A DNA stretch of 64,000 nt from an uncultured Muribaculaceae bacterium (GCA_910578035.1 CAJTOB010000005.1:1-64000); one strand, 5' to 3'. Counted from the first letter of the stretch, positions 26,307 to 35,360 are shown. Made by a program: numbers and translations. Notes: generated from the sequence alone by a model not told the origin.

Positions 26307-26338
26307 CAAAATTATAATTTTGGCCGCAATGGGGCAAA
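26307..26338 (-). promoter_or_regulatory. promoter of the DUF6242-uppS-bamA operon
   Basis: Minus-strand TTTG at 26335-26338, a 20-base spacer and TAATTTTG at 26307-26314 fit the Bacteroidetes consensus. The -7 box is half of a perfect 16-base palindrome CAAAATTATAATTTTG (26307-26322). Predicted transcription start is about 15-20 bases before the start codon. Confidence 0.7.
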
Positions 26339-26415
26339 CCATTTCGGCCAAAACCACACATTTGTGGCGCATTTATATGTTTTTAACGCCACCGCACACC
26401 GAGTGCGAATAAACT

Positions 26416-27444
26416 TTAACAAATCGGCGCAAGCGGAAAACGCGCCATAAAGTCGTCGGAAAGATAGTGAAAAACAGTATTTCCGTCGCATTCTTCAGAG
26501 CCGACGGGTGCACATGGCAGAGCTGGCGCCTTGGTGCGGCCCTTCTGCCCGAGCGCATGGGGTGCAACTTCGACAAAGGCTTCATCCCACATTCCGGCCC
26601 CGATAAAGGATTGCAGAAGCGACGCTCCACCCTCCACAAGTATAGATGTCATGTTTTCAAGCCGATAGAAATCGCGAAGGGTCTCTGCGAGCGGACGGTC
26701 TTCGCGAATATATATTGTCTTCCGAGGGTCGTTGAGCAATTCTTCGCGTATGCCGAGGCCGCTGCGGTCGAAAACCACCGGCCGAGGCGAGCGCCCTGCC
26801 GCAAGGCGGGTATCAAGCCGGGGAGAATCGGCGATAGCCGTTGCGGCACCGACTGCTATCGCATCGTGCACGGCACGGAGTCGGTGCACCCGGACCGAAC
26901 TGAGCGGCGTCGAGAAGCGGGCCGGCGCACCATTCTCGCACCTCTCGGCATCCATGAAACCGTCGGCGCTCTGGGCCCATTTAAGCGTCACGAACGGACG
27001 GCCGAGCGAATGCGCTGTCATGAACCGCTTGTTGAGGAGGCGGCATTCATCGGCCATAACGCCCTCTATCACCTCTATACTGGCCTCGCGCAACATGGCT
27101 ATGCCACGCCCCGCCACTCGCGGATTAGGGTCGCCTGCACCGACAACAACGCGCTTGAAGCCGCACTCCGCAAGCAACTTGGCGCAGGGCGGCGTCTTGC
27201 CGTAGTGCGAGCAGGGCTCAAGGGTCACATATATTGTCGACTCATGAAAGAGCAGGCTGTCATCGTCCGACACAGACGCAACGGCATTGACTTCGGCATG
27301 CGGGCCACCATAGGCCCGATGCCAGCCCTCGCCGATTATACGACCGTCGGGGCCTGCTATCACGGCTCCGACCATAGGATTGGGCGACACAAATCCGCGC
27401 CCGTTGATTGCGAGCTGCAATGCCCGCCGCATATACTTTTCCAT
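26416..27444 (-). CDS. ribD: bifunctional riboflavin deaminase/reductase
   Basis: Second and third steps of riboflavin synthesis: deamination and then reduction of the pyrimidine intermediate. The N-terminal cytidine-deaminase-like domain shows the zinc motif HAEVNAV and PCSHYGKTPPCAKLL; the C-terminal reductase domain (about 150-342) has TLKWAQSADG and ILVEGGASLLQSFI. 342 aa is a normal length. It is the last gene of the proC-ssb-ypfJ-ribD run and lies 87 bases after the metallopeptidase gene. Confidence 0.95.
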   Translation of the reverse strand: MEKYMRRALQLAINGRGFVSPNPMVGAVIAGPDGRIIGEGWHRAYGGPHAEVNAVASVSDDDSLLFHESTIYVTLEPCSHYGKTPPCAKLLAECGFKRVVVGAGDPNPRVAGRGIAMLREASIEVIEGVMADECRLLNKRFMTAHSLGRPFVTLKWAQSADGFMDAERCENGAPARFSTPLSSVRVHRLRAVHDAIAVGAATAIADSPRLDTRLAAGRSPRPVVFDRSGLGIREELLNDPRKTIYIREDRPLAETLRDFYRLENMTSILVEGGASLLQSFIGAGMWDEAFVEVAPHALGQKGRTKAPALPCAPVGSEECDGNTVFHYLSDDFMARFPLAPIC

Positions 27445-27531
27445 TCTTTATTAGGTTGATAGGAGCGCGTGAAGAGGTGCGGGGCAAAATGGGCTCTCGA
27501 CTCGCCCCTCTCTACTCTCCACTACACCGGC

Positions 27532-28416
27532 CTATAGCTGGCTATAAGCCGGCGTAAAGGTATCGCCCTGGTTCGGGTCGCCTGTCCGAAGACCTTTCGA
27601 GAGCCAGCGGACACGCTGCTCAGAGCGGCCATGATTGAAACTATCGGGAATTTCGCGGCCATAGGCCTTTTTCTGGAGGTAATCGTCGCCGATTTTCGAA
27701 GCGGCATTAATGGCTTTCTCAACGTCGCCTTCTTCGAGCGAATTGAACATCTGATTGTCGAGGGCAGCCCATACGCCGGCATAGAAATCGGCCTGAAGCT
27801 CAAGACGTACACTTATTTTATTGGCCTCGGTCTCGCTCATACGCGACATGGCGTCGTGTGCATCGGTGAGTATACCGAGAAGATACTGCACATGGTGCCC
27901 GACCTCGTGCGCAATCACATAAGCGTAAGCGAAATCACCGTCGGCGCCTATAGTACTGCCCATTTCCTTAAAGAAATCGAGGTCTATATACACCGTCTGG
28001 TCGGCCGAGCAATAGAAAGGCCCCGTCTGAGCGGTGGCATTCCCGCATGCCGAATTGACCGAGCCGCTGAAAAGCACCAGTTTGGGGCACTCATATTCGC
28101 CCCAGCCCTGGCGCTGGAACTCGCGCGTCCACACGTCTTCGGTTCCGGCAAGCACCTGCGAGGCAAATGTAGCCAGCTGCTCGTCTTCGGCCGTAGGCTG
28201 ATAATCCTGCTGTGAATATCCGACCTGCCCCCCGGTGAGGCCGCTTCCGAGCACCCCTCCGAGGACATCGCTCAGGCTGCCGCCGGAGAACAAGGTGATG
28301 GCCGCAATCACGATAACACCAACTATACCCCCGCCTATGCCGAGGGTCTTGCCGCTGAAGCTACGTCCGCGACGATCATCTACATTGCCGCTGGTGCGGC
28401 GCCCGTCCATTCTCAT
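27532..28416 (-). CDS. YpfJ-family neutral zinc metallopeptidase
   Basis: Membrane-anchored protein of 294 aa in the COG2321/YpfJ family. Order: short cytoplasmic N-terminus with the family opening MDGRRTSGNVDDRRG, one membrane helix (about 28-46), a Gly/Gln-rich linker, then the peptidase domain with HEVGHHVQ (zinc-binding HExxH) at about residue 170, SVRLELQADFYAGVWA as the third-ligand segment, and the terminal PNQGDTF. Substrate and role are unknown in the family. Confidence 0.93.
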   Translation of the reverse strand: MRMDGRRTSGNVDDRRGRSFSGKTLGIGGGIVGVIVIAAITLFSGGSLSDVLGGVLGSGLTGGQVGYSQQDYQPTAEDEQLATFASQVLAGTEDVWTREFQRQGWGEYECPKLVLFSGSVNSACGNATAQTGPFYCSADQTVYIDLDFFKEMGSTIGADGDFAYAYVIAHEVGHHVQYLLGILTDAHDAMSRMSETEANKISVRLELQADFYAGVWAALDNQMFNSLEEGDVEKAINAASKIGDDYLQKKAYGREIPDSFNHGRSEQRVRWLSKGLRTGDPNQGDTFTPAYSQL

Positions 28417-28488
28417 AAATCTGTTGTTAGTAGTTAGAAAGAGCTGTTGCGCCGGAAATCAGCAAATAAAGCTTCCGACTTGTAAATT

Positions 28489-28830
28489 CTAACTTGTAGC
28501 CTTGCTCAATAGTTCAAACGAATCTACATATATTTCTGTTATCGTGCGCTTGATGGCATTATGGTCTTCCCAGAAGCGTGTGCGGATTTTTCCCTCCACA
28601 AGCAGACGGGTGCCCTTTCTGATATATCGCTGGGCAAATTCGGCCGCCGGACCCCACATGACAATATTGTGCCATTCGGTGATGTCGGGCAACTCGACAC
28701 GTGTACCCTCGGGGCCCCGACTTATCCGTTTTTCGTTGGTCGCGAGCGAAAACTCGGCTACGGTACTGCTGTCTACTATTCGGATTTTAGGGTCTTTGCC
28801 CACATTTCCGAGCAAAATCACCTTGTTCAT
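28489..28830 (-). CDS. ssb: single-stranded DNA-binding protein, short form
   Basis: OB-fold SSB of 113 aa opening with MNKVILLGNVGKDP and containing EWHNIVMWG and KGTRLLVEGKIRTRFWED. It ends about where the OB domain ends and has no Gly/Gln linker or acidic DDIPF-type tip, so it should bind ssDNA but not recruit the usual SSB partners. It overlaps proC by 4 bases, so the two are translationally coupled. It may be a secondary SSB besides a full-length one elsewhere. Confidence 0.93.
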   Translation of the reverse strand: MNKVILLGNVGKDPKIRIVDSSTVAEFSLATNEKRISRGPEGTRVELPDITEWHNIVMWGPAAEFAQRYIRKGTRLLVEGKIRTRFWEDHNAIKRTITEIYVDSFELLSKATS

Positions 28831-29630
28831 TTCTTTACAGTGCTGTTTAAGCCGGAAACTACGGCAGCGCTGAACCCGCCTTCTTCCATTGCGTTGAGAC
28901 CTCGTATTGTAATCCCTCCGGGGGTAGTCACACGGTCGATAAGCTCTTCGGGGTGAGCCGAATCCACCTCAAGCAGTTTCGACGTACCGGCAAGCACGGC
29001 CGTGGCGAGTTCGCGGGCCGTCTGAGGCGACAGCCCCATCTGCACACCGGCAAGCATATTGGCGCGCACATAGCGCAATGCATAGGCTATGCCGCACGAC
29101 GACAAGGCCATCGCAGCCGGAAAAAGACGCTCCGGCACTTCTACGGTTGTGCCCGTACACGAAAACAGCTTTTTGAGTTCCGCCAGACAATCAGCGCCGA
29201 CACCGCTCCCACAGAGCAGATTGGCCGACCGTCCTACTGTTGCCGCAATATTGGGAAGCAGTCTGAACACGGCCGGTCGTTCGCCCTCGTCGCCGGTAAG
29301 CGCCTCCGAAAGTTCCGCCAGCGAAATAGCCGCCGCACACGAGCCTACCAGCGCAGGCTTTCGCCCCGGCAGTGTAGCCATATTGCGCGCTATCGGCAGG
29401 ACGGCATCGCCCTCGACACATATCAGCGCTATGTCGCAGCCCGAAAGAGCCTCGGGCAGCGATGTTGAGCAGACAAGCCCCGCAATGCCGGCGAAAGCTT
29501 TCAGACGACCCTCGCTGCGGTTATAGACAGACACATGCACACCCGACCTCACAAGACCGAGTGCCATGGCCGACCCGATATTGCCGGCGCCGACCACACA
29601 TATTTTAACTTTATTATTTATAAACTCCAT
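28827..29630 (-). CDS. proC: pyrroline-5-carboxylate reductase
   Basis: Final step of proline synthesis, NAD(P)H-dependent; 267 aa. The Rossmann loop VVGAGNIGSAMALGL is at the N-terminus, and the conserved C-terminal helices with VTTPGGITIRGLNAMEEGGF are clear. Its ATGA overlap with ssb links them. It follows the patatin-family gene by 34 bases. Confidence 0.95.
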   Translation of the reverse strand: MEFINNKVKICVVGAGNIGSAMALGLVRSGVHVSVYNRSEGRLKAFAGIAGLVCSTSLPEALSGCDIALICVEGDAVLPIARNMATLPGRKPALVGSCAAAISLAELSEALTGDEGERPAVFRLLPNIAATVGRSANLLCGSGVGADCLAELKKLFSCTGTTVEVPERLFPAAMALSSCGIAYALRYVRANMLAGVQMGLSPQTARELATAVLAGTSKLLEVDSAHPEELIDRVTTPGGITIRGLNAMEEGGFSAAVVSGLNSTVKK

Positions 29631-29664
29631 TTGTGCCGATTAAAATATATGATAATGATAGATG

Positions 29665-31971
29665 TCACAGGAATTTCGGTGCCGGAAGATATATTCCGAA
29701 CGATATGCCGGCATTGAAGCGGCCCGGCGCCGATGTATAGTTGCAGTATGCGGCAATATCGCCGAATGGCAGCGAATAGACCACATCGAGTTCGCCGAAA
29801 AACTCAGCCGAACTGAACCACGCTCCATAGCGCGCCTGCCCGTCGGCCCCGGCGCAGATACGCCGCATCGGCACGAAGGCATTCGCCGAAAAACGGGCCG
29901 AAAGCGAGTTGTTATACTTATAGACCGGCACCACCGCTGCGCCAATAAAACTATTTGCCCTGAAAGCCGGGCTGAATGCATTGTTCGAGGCCGGCGTCGG
30001 GTTATAGGCCGGAGCCGAGCCGATACTGGCGTCGTAGGCTCCAAGCAGCCCGCGGGTACTCAGCAGCACATGGCTCTCGAGGCCCAGTGCCCAGTGGCGG
30101 TGAAGGTCAAAGTAATTCTTCTGAACTACATCGACCTGAAGCCACGACTGATGGCGCGTGCCCTCATAGCCCGGTTGGCGCACATTGGCCGAGCCCAGAA
30201 GTCCGGCGGCCTTGGCCCGGAGCAGTCCTCCGGCCGTCGGATAGTTATAGGAATTGAGCGTAGACGCTTCGTAGCCGGCATATGCCTGCCCAAGAACGTA
30301 GTCTACATGATGACGGCCCGCACTCACACCATCGGTAGCCGACACATAGTATGTGTACCGCAACTTACCGGCGCCACCACCGATTTCGATACTGCCGCGC
30401 CGGCCGGCGGCTATAGCCCACCCCAGCTTGGCATAGTACTCGTGAGAGGTCATGAAAGTCGGTTCGTCATCACGGAAAAAGAGCTCTTCATTCTCATAGT
30501 ATTTCCGCCGCGATGCAAGTGCCCTGAAAATAAATGCCGACGGCGTGCCCGAGGCCAGAGTTAGGCGCCCGGAGAGCATTCCGGCCATATAACTCTGCCC
30601 TATCCAGGCCTCGATATCCGTACTTGCCGAACTGAAACTCAGCGACGAATATCCGCCACGAAGATAGAGATAGCTATTGTTGCTTGAGGTGATGAATGCG
30701 CCTGCACCACCGTAGAATCTGCTCTTGGCCCGCGCTTCGACATCGAGATTGAACAGGCATGCGCTGTCGTCCTTGCACTCGGCGCCGACCCGCAGTATTT
30801 CCATGCGGCCCGACGACAGAGCACGGTAGAACGCCAGCCGAGCATGGTCTACACCAATGGTATCGCAGCCTTTAGACGGGCGAAAGAGATATTTTATATA
30901 TTCATTCTGACGTCGGCTGCCGCCTCGAACAGCCACACTGTCGAAACGCAGTTCCGGCACTGTGCTCTTGAACACAGCCCTGCGCAGGCTCACAGCATCT
31001 TTCGCCACACGGCCATGAACCCGGCCTTTGATGGAATCTATCATCTCCATACCGCGCGCATAACCGGCCTGATAGATTTCCGGGGCCTTATCCCAGTCGA
31101 GAAGGCCGAACCGACTCACATCTATACGCACTTTTATACCCGCCTCGGCCGGCACATCATAGCTCTGCTTGCGGCTCATAAGCAAATCGAGCTGGTCAAA
31201 ATAGCTGTTGGCCGGCCCCTTGGAGGCCGCCGACACATCAGAGCCTATAAGAATCGACGGAGCGAACTCGGTCATCATCACATCGACAGGAAAATTATCA
31301 TACACGCCGCCGTCATACAAGGTCACACTGTCTATCTGTATTGCCTGGAACACAAGCGGAAAACTCATCGATGCGCGAATAGATTCCTCAAGTTTGCCCG
31401 AACCCATCACCAGTTTGCGCTTGGCAACGACATCGGACGCCACGCAACGGAACGGAACGAAAAGCCGGTCGTAGTCGCCTCCGCACCGGGCTGTATAGGC
31501 TGCAAAAATCTGCATGAACCCGAAATTCATCGGCATAGGCGATATAAGCGACTGAGGATTGAATATATCGCGGGCCGTGCTGTCGCGCCGCCCCAGAGGC
31601 ATGGAGAACATCTGCGGCGAAGGTGCCTCGCGGGCAAAATAATACGTCAGCTCGGGGTCTGCCTTGCCTGCCGCCATATAGCTGAAATAGCGGCTATTGA
31701 TAAGTTCCATCATTTCATCGGGCGTATAGCCGCAGGCATACAGGCCGCCGACGATGGCACCCATCGACGTTCCCGTTATATAGTCTATGGGAATATCATT
31801 GTCTTCCAAAGCCTTGATAAGACCTATATGGGCGATACCCTTGGCACCGCCGCCGCTCAGCACCAGACCGACAGACTGGTGGCGCCCCTGCGCCGATACA
31901 GACGCAGGGAGCACAGTCAGAAGGATGGATAGAAAGATATAACAGCACTTCACAGCCCTCATGGCTCGCAC
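29665..31971 (-). CDS. patatin-like phospholipase with C-terminal beta-barrel
   Basis: A 768-aa secreted protein. After a signal peptide (about 1-27) comes a patatin domain (about 35-320) with the oxyanion loop GGGAKG, nucleophile elbow GTSMG and the dyad DGGVYDNFPVD. A POTRA-like stretch (VAVRGGSRRQNEYIKYLF) and an Omp85/surface-antigen-like barrel of about 400 residues follow. This layout matches type Vd autotransporters (PlpD/FplA class), where the barrel exports the lipase domain. It lies between serB and proC on the same strand. Phospholipase activity is predicted, not shown. Confidence 0.9.
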   Translation of the reverse strand: MRAMRAVKCCYIFLSILLTVLPASVSAQGRHQSVGLVLSGGGAKGIAHIGLIKALEDNDIPIDYITGTSMGAIVGGLYACGYTPDEMMELINSRYFSYMAAGKADPELTYYFAREAPSPQMFSMPLGRRDSTARDIFNPQSLISPMPMNFGFMQIFAAYTARCGGDYDRLFVPFRCVASDVVAKRKLVMGSGKLEESIRASMSFPLVFQAIQIDSVTLYDGGVYDNFPVDVMMTEFAPSILIGSDVSAASKGPANSYFDQLDLLMSRKQSYDVPAEAGIKVRIDVSRFGLLDWDKAPEIYQAGYARGMEMIDSIKGRVHGRVAKDAVSLRRAVFKSTVPELRFDSVAVRGGSRRQNEYIKYLFRPSKGCDTIGVDHARLAFYRALSSGRMEILRVGAECKDDSACLFNLDVEARAKSRFYGGAGAFITSSNNSYLYLRGGYSSLSFSSASTDIEAWIGQSYMAGMLSGRLTLASGTPSAFIFRALASRRKYYENEELFFRDDEPTFMTSHEYYAKLGWAIAAGRRGSIEIGGGAGKLRYTYYVSATDGVSAGRHHVDYVLGQAYAGYEASTLNSYNYPTAGGLLRAKAAGLLGSANVRQPGYEGTRHQSWLQVDVVQKNYFDLHRHWALGLESHVLLSTRGLLGAYDASIGSAPAYNPTPASNNAFSPAFRANSFIGAAVVPVYKYNNSLSARFSANAFVPMRRICAGADGQARYGAWFSSAEFFGELDVVYSLPFGDIAAYCNYTSAPGRFNAGISFGIYLPAPKFL

Positions 31972-32038
31972 AATAGATGATGATAAATAGTTGAAATGTT
32001 ATGGCTTTAGATTACAACGCCGCGCACGCACGCTTTGT

Positions 32039-33268
32039 TCACATGCCCGAGCCTGAAATAAAGCTGTCTTTGAAACCGAGAAAATACAACACCCCGTCGA
32101 GACCGATGGTCGATATAGACTGGCGTGCTGTCTGTTTCACTTTAGGCTTTGCATGGAAAGCTATGCCCAGACCGGCGGTAGAAAGCATCGGGAGGTCATT
32201 GGCACCGTCGCCTACGGCAATAGTCTGCGCTATGTCTATGTTCTCGACCTGAGCTATGATGCGAAGCAGTTCGGCCTTGCGCTTGCCGTCGACGATATCG
32301 CCGACATATCGGCCCGTAAGCTTGCCGTCGGCAATCTCCAGTTCATTGGCATACACATAGTCGAAACCGAATTTCTGGCGCAGATAGTTGCCGAAATAGG
32401 TAAAACCGCCCGACAGGATAGCAGTCTTATAGCCGGTGCGCTTGAGCACCTGCATCATACGTTCCACACCCTCGGTAATAGGCAGATTCTCGGCTATCTC
32501 GCGCATCACACTCTCGTCCAGACCTTTCAAAAGAGCCACACGTCGGGCAAAACTCTCGCTGAAATCGATTTCACCGCGCATGGCGCTCTCGGTGATAGCC
32601 CGCACCTCGGCCCCGACACCGGCGCGGTCGGCAAGCTCGTCGATTACCTCGGTCTCGATAAGAGTCGAGTCCATATCGAAGCAGATGAGCCGGCGGCAAC
32701 GGCGGAACACATTGTCCTCCTGCAGCGAAATATCAAACTCCTCGCTCTGTGAAATCTGAAGAAAACGCGAGCGCATCGACTGGATATCGTGCGGATTGCC
32801 TCGAACGGAAAACTCGACGCACGACTTCGAGCGCGGCTCCTCGTTATCACGCAGCGGCACTCGGCCTGTCAGACGCTGAATACCGTCGATATTCAGCTCT
32901 TGCCGGGCTATCTCGTCAGTCACCAGCGCTATATGCCGCGCCGTGAGCCGACGCCCCAGAATGGTTATAATCCAGCGGTTCTTGCCCTGCATCGACACCC
33001 ACTCCTCATAGTCGGCTATACTGATAGGCGTAAATCTGATTTTAACATTCAGTTCATATGCCTTAAACAGCAAATCCTTCATGATATCGCCAGACTGCTT
33101 CGACGTCGTGCGGAAAAGTATGCCAAGCGACAGTGAATGATGAATGTCCGCCTGGCCGATATCAAGAATATTGGCATCATGGCGCGCCAGTATATCTGTC
33201 AGCGCAGAAGTCACTCCCGGGCGGTCATAACCCGATATATTTATAAGAATCAGTTCGATATTATCCAT
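32039..33268 (-). CDS. serB: phosphoserine phosphatase with N-terminal ACT domains
   Basis: Last step of serine synthesis: removes phosphate from phosphoserine. Residues of about 1-170 form two ACT-like modules (ILINISGYDRPGVTSALTDIL), often used for amino-acid sensing; the HAD domain has CFDMDSTLIETEVIDE with the nucleophile Asp, LSGGFTYFG, and GDGANDLPML. 409 aa equals the long form common in Bacteroidales. A TAATTTTG box at 33291-33298 on this strand fits its promoter. Confidence 0.95.
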   Translation of the reverse strand: MDNIELILINISGYDRPGVTSALTDILARHDANILDIGQADIHHSLSLGILFRTTSKQSGDIMKDLLFKAYELNVKIRFTPISIADYEEWVSMQGKNRWIITILGRRLTARHIALVTDEIARQELNIDGIQRLTGRVPLRDNEEPRSKSCVEFSVRGNPHDIQSMRSRFLQISQSEEFDISLQEDNVFRRCRRLICFDMDSTLIETEVIDELADRAGVGAEVRAITESAMRGEIDFSESFARRVALLKGLDESVMREIAENLPITEGVERMMQVLKRTGYKTAILSGGFTYFGNYLRQKFGFDYVYANELEIADGKLTGRYVGDIVDGKRKAELLRIIAQVENIDIAQTIAVGDGANDLPMLSTAGLGIAFHAKPKVKQTARQSISTIGLDGVLYFLGFKDSFISGSGM

Positions 33269-33290
33269 CTTAAAAAAAACGTTTTCGCCG

Positions 33291-33298
33291 CAAAATTA
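33291..33298 (-). promoter_or_regulatory. -7 box upstream of serB
   Basis: TAATTTTG on the minus strand, 22 bases before the start codon, matches TAnnTTTG. A TTG sits 22 bases further up (33321-33323), slightly wide of the usual 19-21 spacing. Confidence 0.5.
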
Positions 33299-33357
33299 CG
33301 CAAAAATCCCCTACTATCGACAATGTAGCCCAAGTCAATTGGACTCACCACATTATA

Positions 33358-33428
33358 CCATTCCATTGTTTGGCCTGTTTTTCTTTCGGCTGTTGGGCTG
33401 AATGTAAGACCCGGAAGCAATGAAATGG
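33358..33428. repeat. inverted repeat downstream of hipA
   Basis: CCATTCCATTG (33358-33368) and CAATGAAATGG (33418-33428) are inverse copies with one mismatch, 49 bases apart. They could form a stem after the hipA stop codon but carry no U-tract, so a role as terminator is weak. Confidence 0.35.
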
Positions 33429-33451
33429 GAAAGCGTCCTCGAGGCTAACCG

Positions 33452-34951
33452 TTATTTTTTCAGGAGGTAGCGGGATATCATGGCACGGAGGGAGCCTTCG
33501 TCTAAGCTTCTGACTCCGTTCAGAAGCAAGGATTCGTATTCGGGGCATGAATTGTTGATCACATACTTGGATAGCCTCCCGTCTATATCGGCAAGCAGAT
33601 GGAAACTGCCACTTCTGTAAGCCATCTCAATCCGCGCTTGTGCTACCTTATGGCCGTCGGAGGTCTCAAACTCCACCGCTGCTATTGGTGCAAGATACCC
33701 CCAGCGTTCAAGATTCTGCTCGATGGCATCGCTCATTCGGGCAATCCATTCAGGTCTTATACGCTCTTCCGTCGCGATATCCCTGAAACACATCAACTCA
33801 GCAGCAATACCGTCGATCAGGCGTGCTGCATCTTTAATGCCGTTGGTCTCAGCAAAGGCAAGGACTGTTTCTTTTGAAATGTTGCGACGGCAACCTCCAA
33901 TCGTCATGCAATGCTCCGTATTTCCGCGCCAGCCTCCCGTATCATAAATAAAAGTCATATCATAGGCCGGAGACAGGCTCCAATGCCCCGCCCTATTCAT
34001 GATGAACGAGAAATTCTTATGATGGTCATCAGTATTATTGCCGATGATATTGAACACCATGCGACGGAACAGTTGCTCCATAGCCTCATATGGAAGTTTC
34101 AAAGCACGGGCAAGTTCAAACAGCGCCTCATAGGAGTCGGCGTCGGGCAACATCGCTGCAAGGGTCTGCACATGGAGCTTGTCACCCTGACTGTCGCGGT
34201 CAAAACGCTTTGTCAGGAAGTGCATCCGATTCTCGACCGTAAGCAACCGACTCGGCATCATGTCTATACCACAAGCAAGGGCAAGACGGTAAAAAACATA
34301 TTCGGTCCTGGCTGTATCGCGCTCGGGCATGTCGAACTTCACGATACAATAATCGTGGTCTTTGAGCCCTGCAATCTGCCCCGACCTTATGCAGCCGTCC
34401 TTTCGACTGATTGCCAGGAGCGCTTTGGCCTGACGACCGCCAACCGAAGACCCAACCGCTATCAATGCTTTCATTGTCAGTTCCTCGTCGGGAGATATTA
34501 TGGCGTCTTCACGCTCAAGCAATATCCTCTCGGCCAAATCAGCGATAGCGGAGATATCAACATGGTCGTTTTTTAGCCTTATAGCCTCCTGTGGCTGAAA
34601 CTCAAGAGCACCCATACCCCTCACACCGATGAACGCCAGCTTGTCGCAGACACTGATTTCACGATTCGATATCTTGTTGGCCGTCCGCCACTGCTCAAAA
34701 AGTTCGTTGCCCCATGAATCGGGCAATGAGTCGGATATAAACGGCGGCACACCATCGTAAGGCGGCCGGTCCTCGCCATATACAGGCAACTTTCCAGCAA
34801 GCATATCAGCGGGAAACCCGACTGGAAACGCCGCCTTAATTTCATCGGTAAGAGCCGGGCTGAAATAGAAGAAAGACGGCCTACCGCTTGTATCGGACGA
34901 AAGCGTACCGATTTCTATGCCCCACATATATACTTTTACGCTGTGCCTCAT
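33452..34951 (-). CDS. hipA: HipA-family serine/threonine kinase toxin with C-terminal extension
   Basis: Full-length HipA, 499 aa. Residues 1-115 form the N-terminal HipA domain (MWGIEIGTL, PDSWGNELF); the kinase core shows the Ser-containing Gly-rich loop GSSVGGRQAK (167-176), an ATP-binding Lys in YCIVKFD (205), the catalytic loop NNTDDHHKN (305-313, Asp309) and the metal Asp in SPAYDM (331). After about residue 420 a further 80 residues follow, which the usual 430-440-aa HipA lacks. Known HipA toxins phosphorylate tRNA synthetases and cause dormancy. The start overlaps hipB by 4 bases. Toxin function is inferred from family and operon. Confidence 0.93.
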   Translation of the reverse strand: MRHSVKVYMWGIEIGTLSSDTSGRPSFFYFSPALTDEIKAAFPVGFPADMLAGKLPVYGEDRPPYDGVPPFISDSLPDSWGNELFEQWRTANKISNREISVCDKLAFIGVRGMGALEFQPQEAIRLKNDHVDISAIADLAERILLEREDAIISPDEELTMKALIAVGSSVGGRQAKALLAISRKDGCIRSGQIAGLKDHDYCIVKFDMPERDTARTEYVFYRLALACGIDMMPSRLLTVENRMHFLTKRFDRDSQGDKLHVQTLAAMLPDADSYEALFELARALKLPYEAMEQLFRRMVFNIIGNNTDDHHKNFSFIMNRAGHWSLSPAYDMTFIYDTGGWRGNTEHCMTIGGCRRNISKETVLAFAETNGIKDAARLIDGIAAELMCFRDIATEERIRPEWIARMSDAIEQNLERWGYLAPIAAVEFETSDGHKVAQARIEMAYRSGSFHLLADIDGRLSKYVINNSCPEYESLLLNGVRSLDEGSLRAMISRYLLKK

Positions 34952-35280
34952 AGCTTTTCTTTAGAAGGTTTTACCCGCTGCTTCGGTTTGCCGCCCCTCA
35001 TGTCAAGATAAGGTGAAGGCGGCAAGGCCGGAAATATTTCCTCTATCGGTTCAAGCATTCCGACGCATCGCATCAAGGCAAGGAGAACGCCCAGCGAGAT
35101 ATTGGAGGCCCTTCCGGTTTCGAACTTATGGATTGTCGCAAGCGATAAGCCGGTCTTTAATGCTACGTCCTGCTGTGTGAGGTCCATGCGCAGACGATAC
35201 TGCCGGAACCGCAATCCAAGCATTCCAACAATCTCCGCATCGGACATTGCATAAATAGTATTATTATACAGCTTATCCAT
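34948..35280 (-). CDS. hipB: HipB-family XRE helix-turn-helix antitoxin
   Basis: A 110-aa DNA-binding protein with a Cro/C1-type helix-turn-helix at about residues 23-80 (RFRQYRLRMDLTQQDVALKTGLS...IHKFETGR) and a basic, Pro-rich tail. In such modules HipB binds HipA and represses the shared promoter. A perfect 8-base inverted repeat sits over the predicted transcription start 13-36 bases ahead of the start codon. The gene and hipA overlap by 4 bases. Confidence 0.93.
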   Translation of the reverse strand: MDKLYNNTIYAMSDAEIVGMLGLRFRQYRLRMDLTQQDVALKTGLSLATIHKFETGRASNISLGVLLALMRCVGMLEPIEEIFPALPPSPYLDMRGGKPKQRVKPSKEKL

Positions 35281-35292
35281 AAAACAAGCGAT

Positions 35293-35316
35293 TAAACTAT
35301 AAAATAATATAGTTTA
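35293..35316. promoter_or_regulatory. candidate HipB operator
   Basis: TAAACTAT (35293-35300), 8 bases, ATAGTTTA (35309-35316): a perfect inverted repeat with half-sites two helical turns apart end to end. It overlaps the predicted +1 region and lies just downstream of the -7 box, the position expected for autorepression. Confidence 0.65.
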
Positions 35317-35319
35317 TCG

Positions 35320-35350
35320 CAAAGATAGACATTTCACGGCAAGCTGCAAA
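35320..35350 (-). promoter_or_regulatory. promoter of hipBA
   Basis: Minus-strand TTTG (35347-35350), 19-base spacer and TATCTTTG (35320-35327) match both elements of the Bacteroidetes housekeeping promoter. Transcription would begin near 35313 inside the palindrome. Confidence 0.7.
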
Positions 35351-35360
35351 ATTTTTCGCC

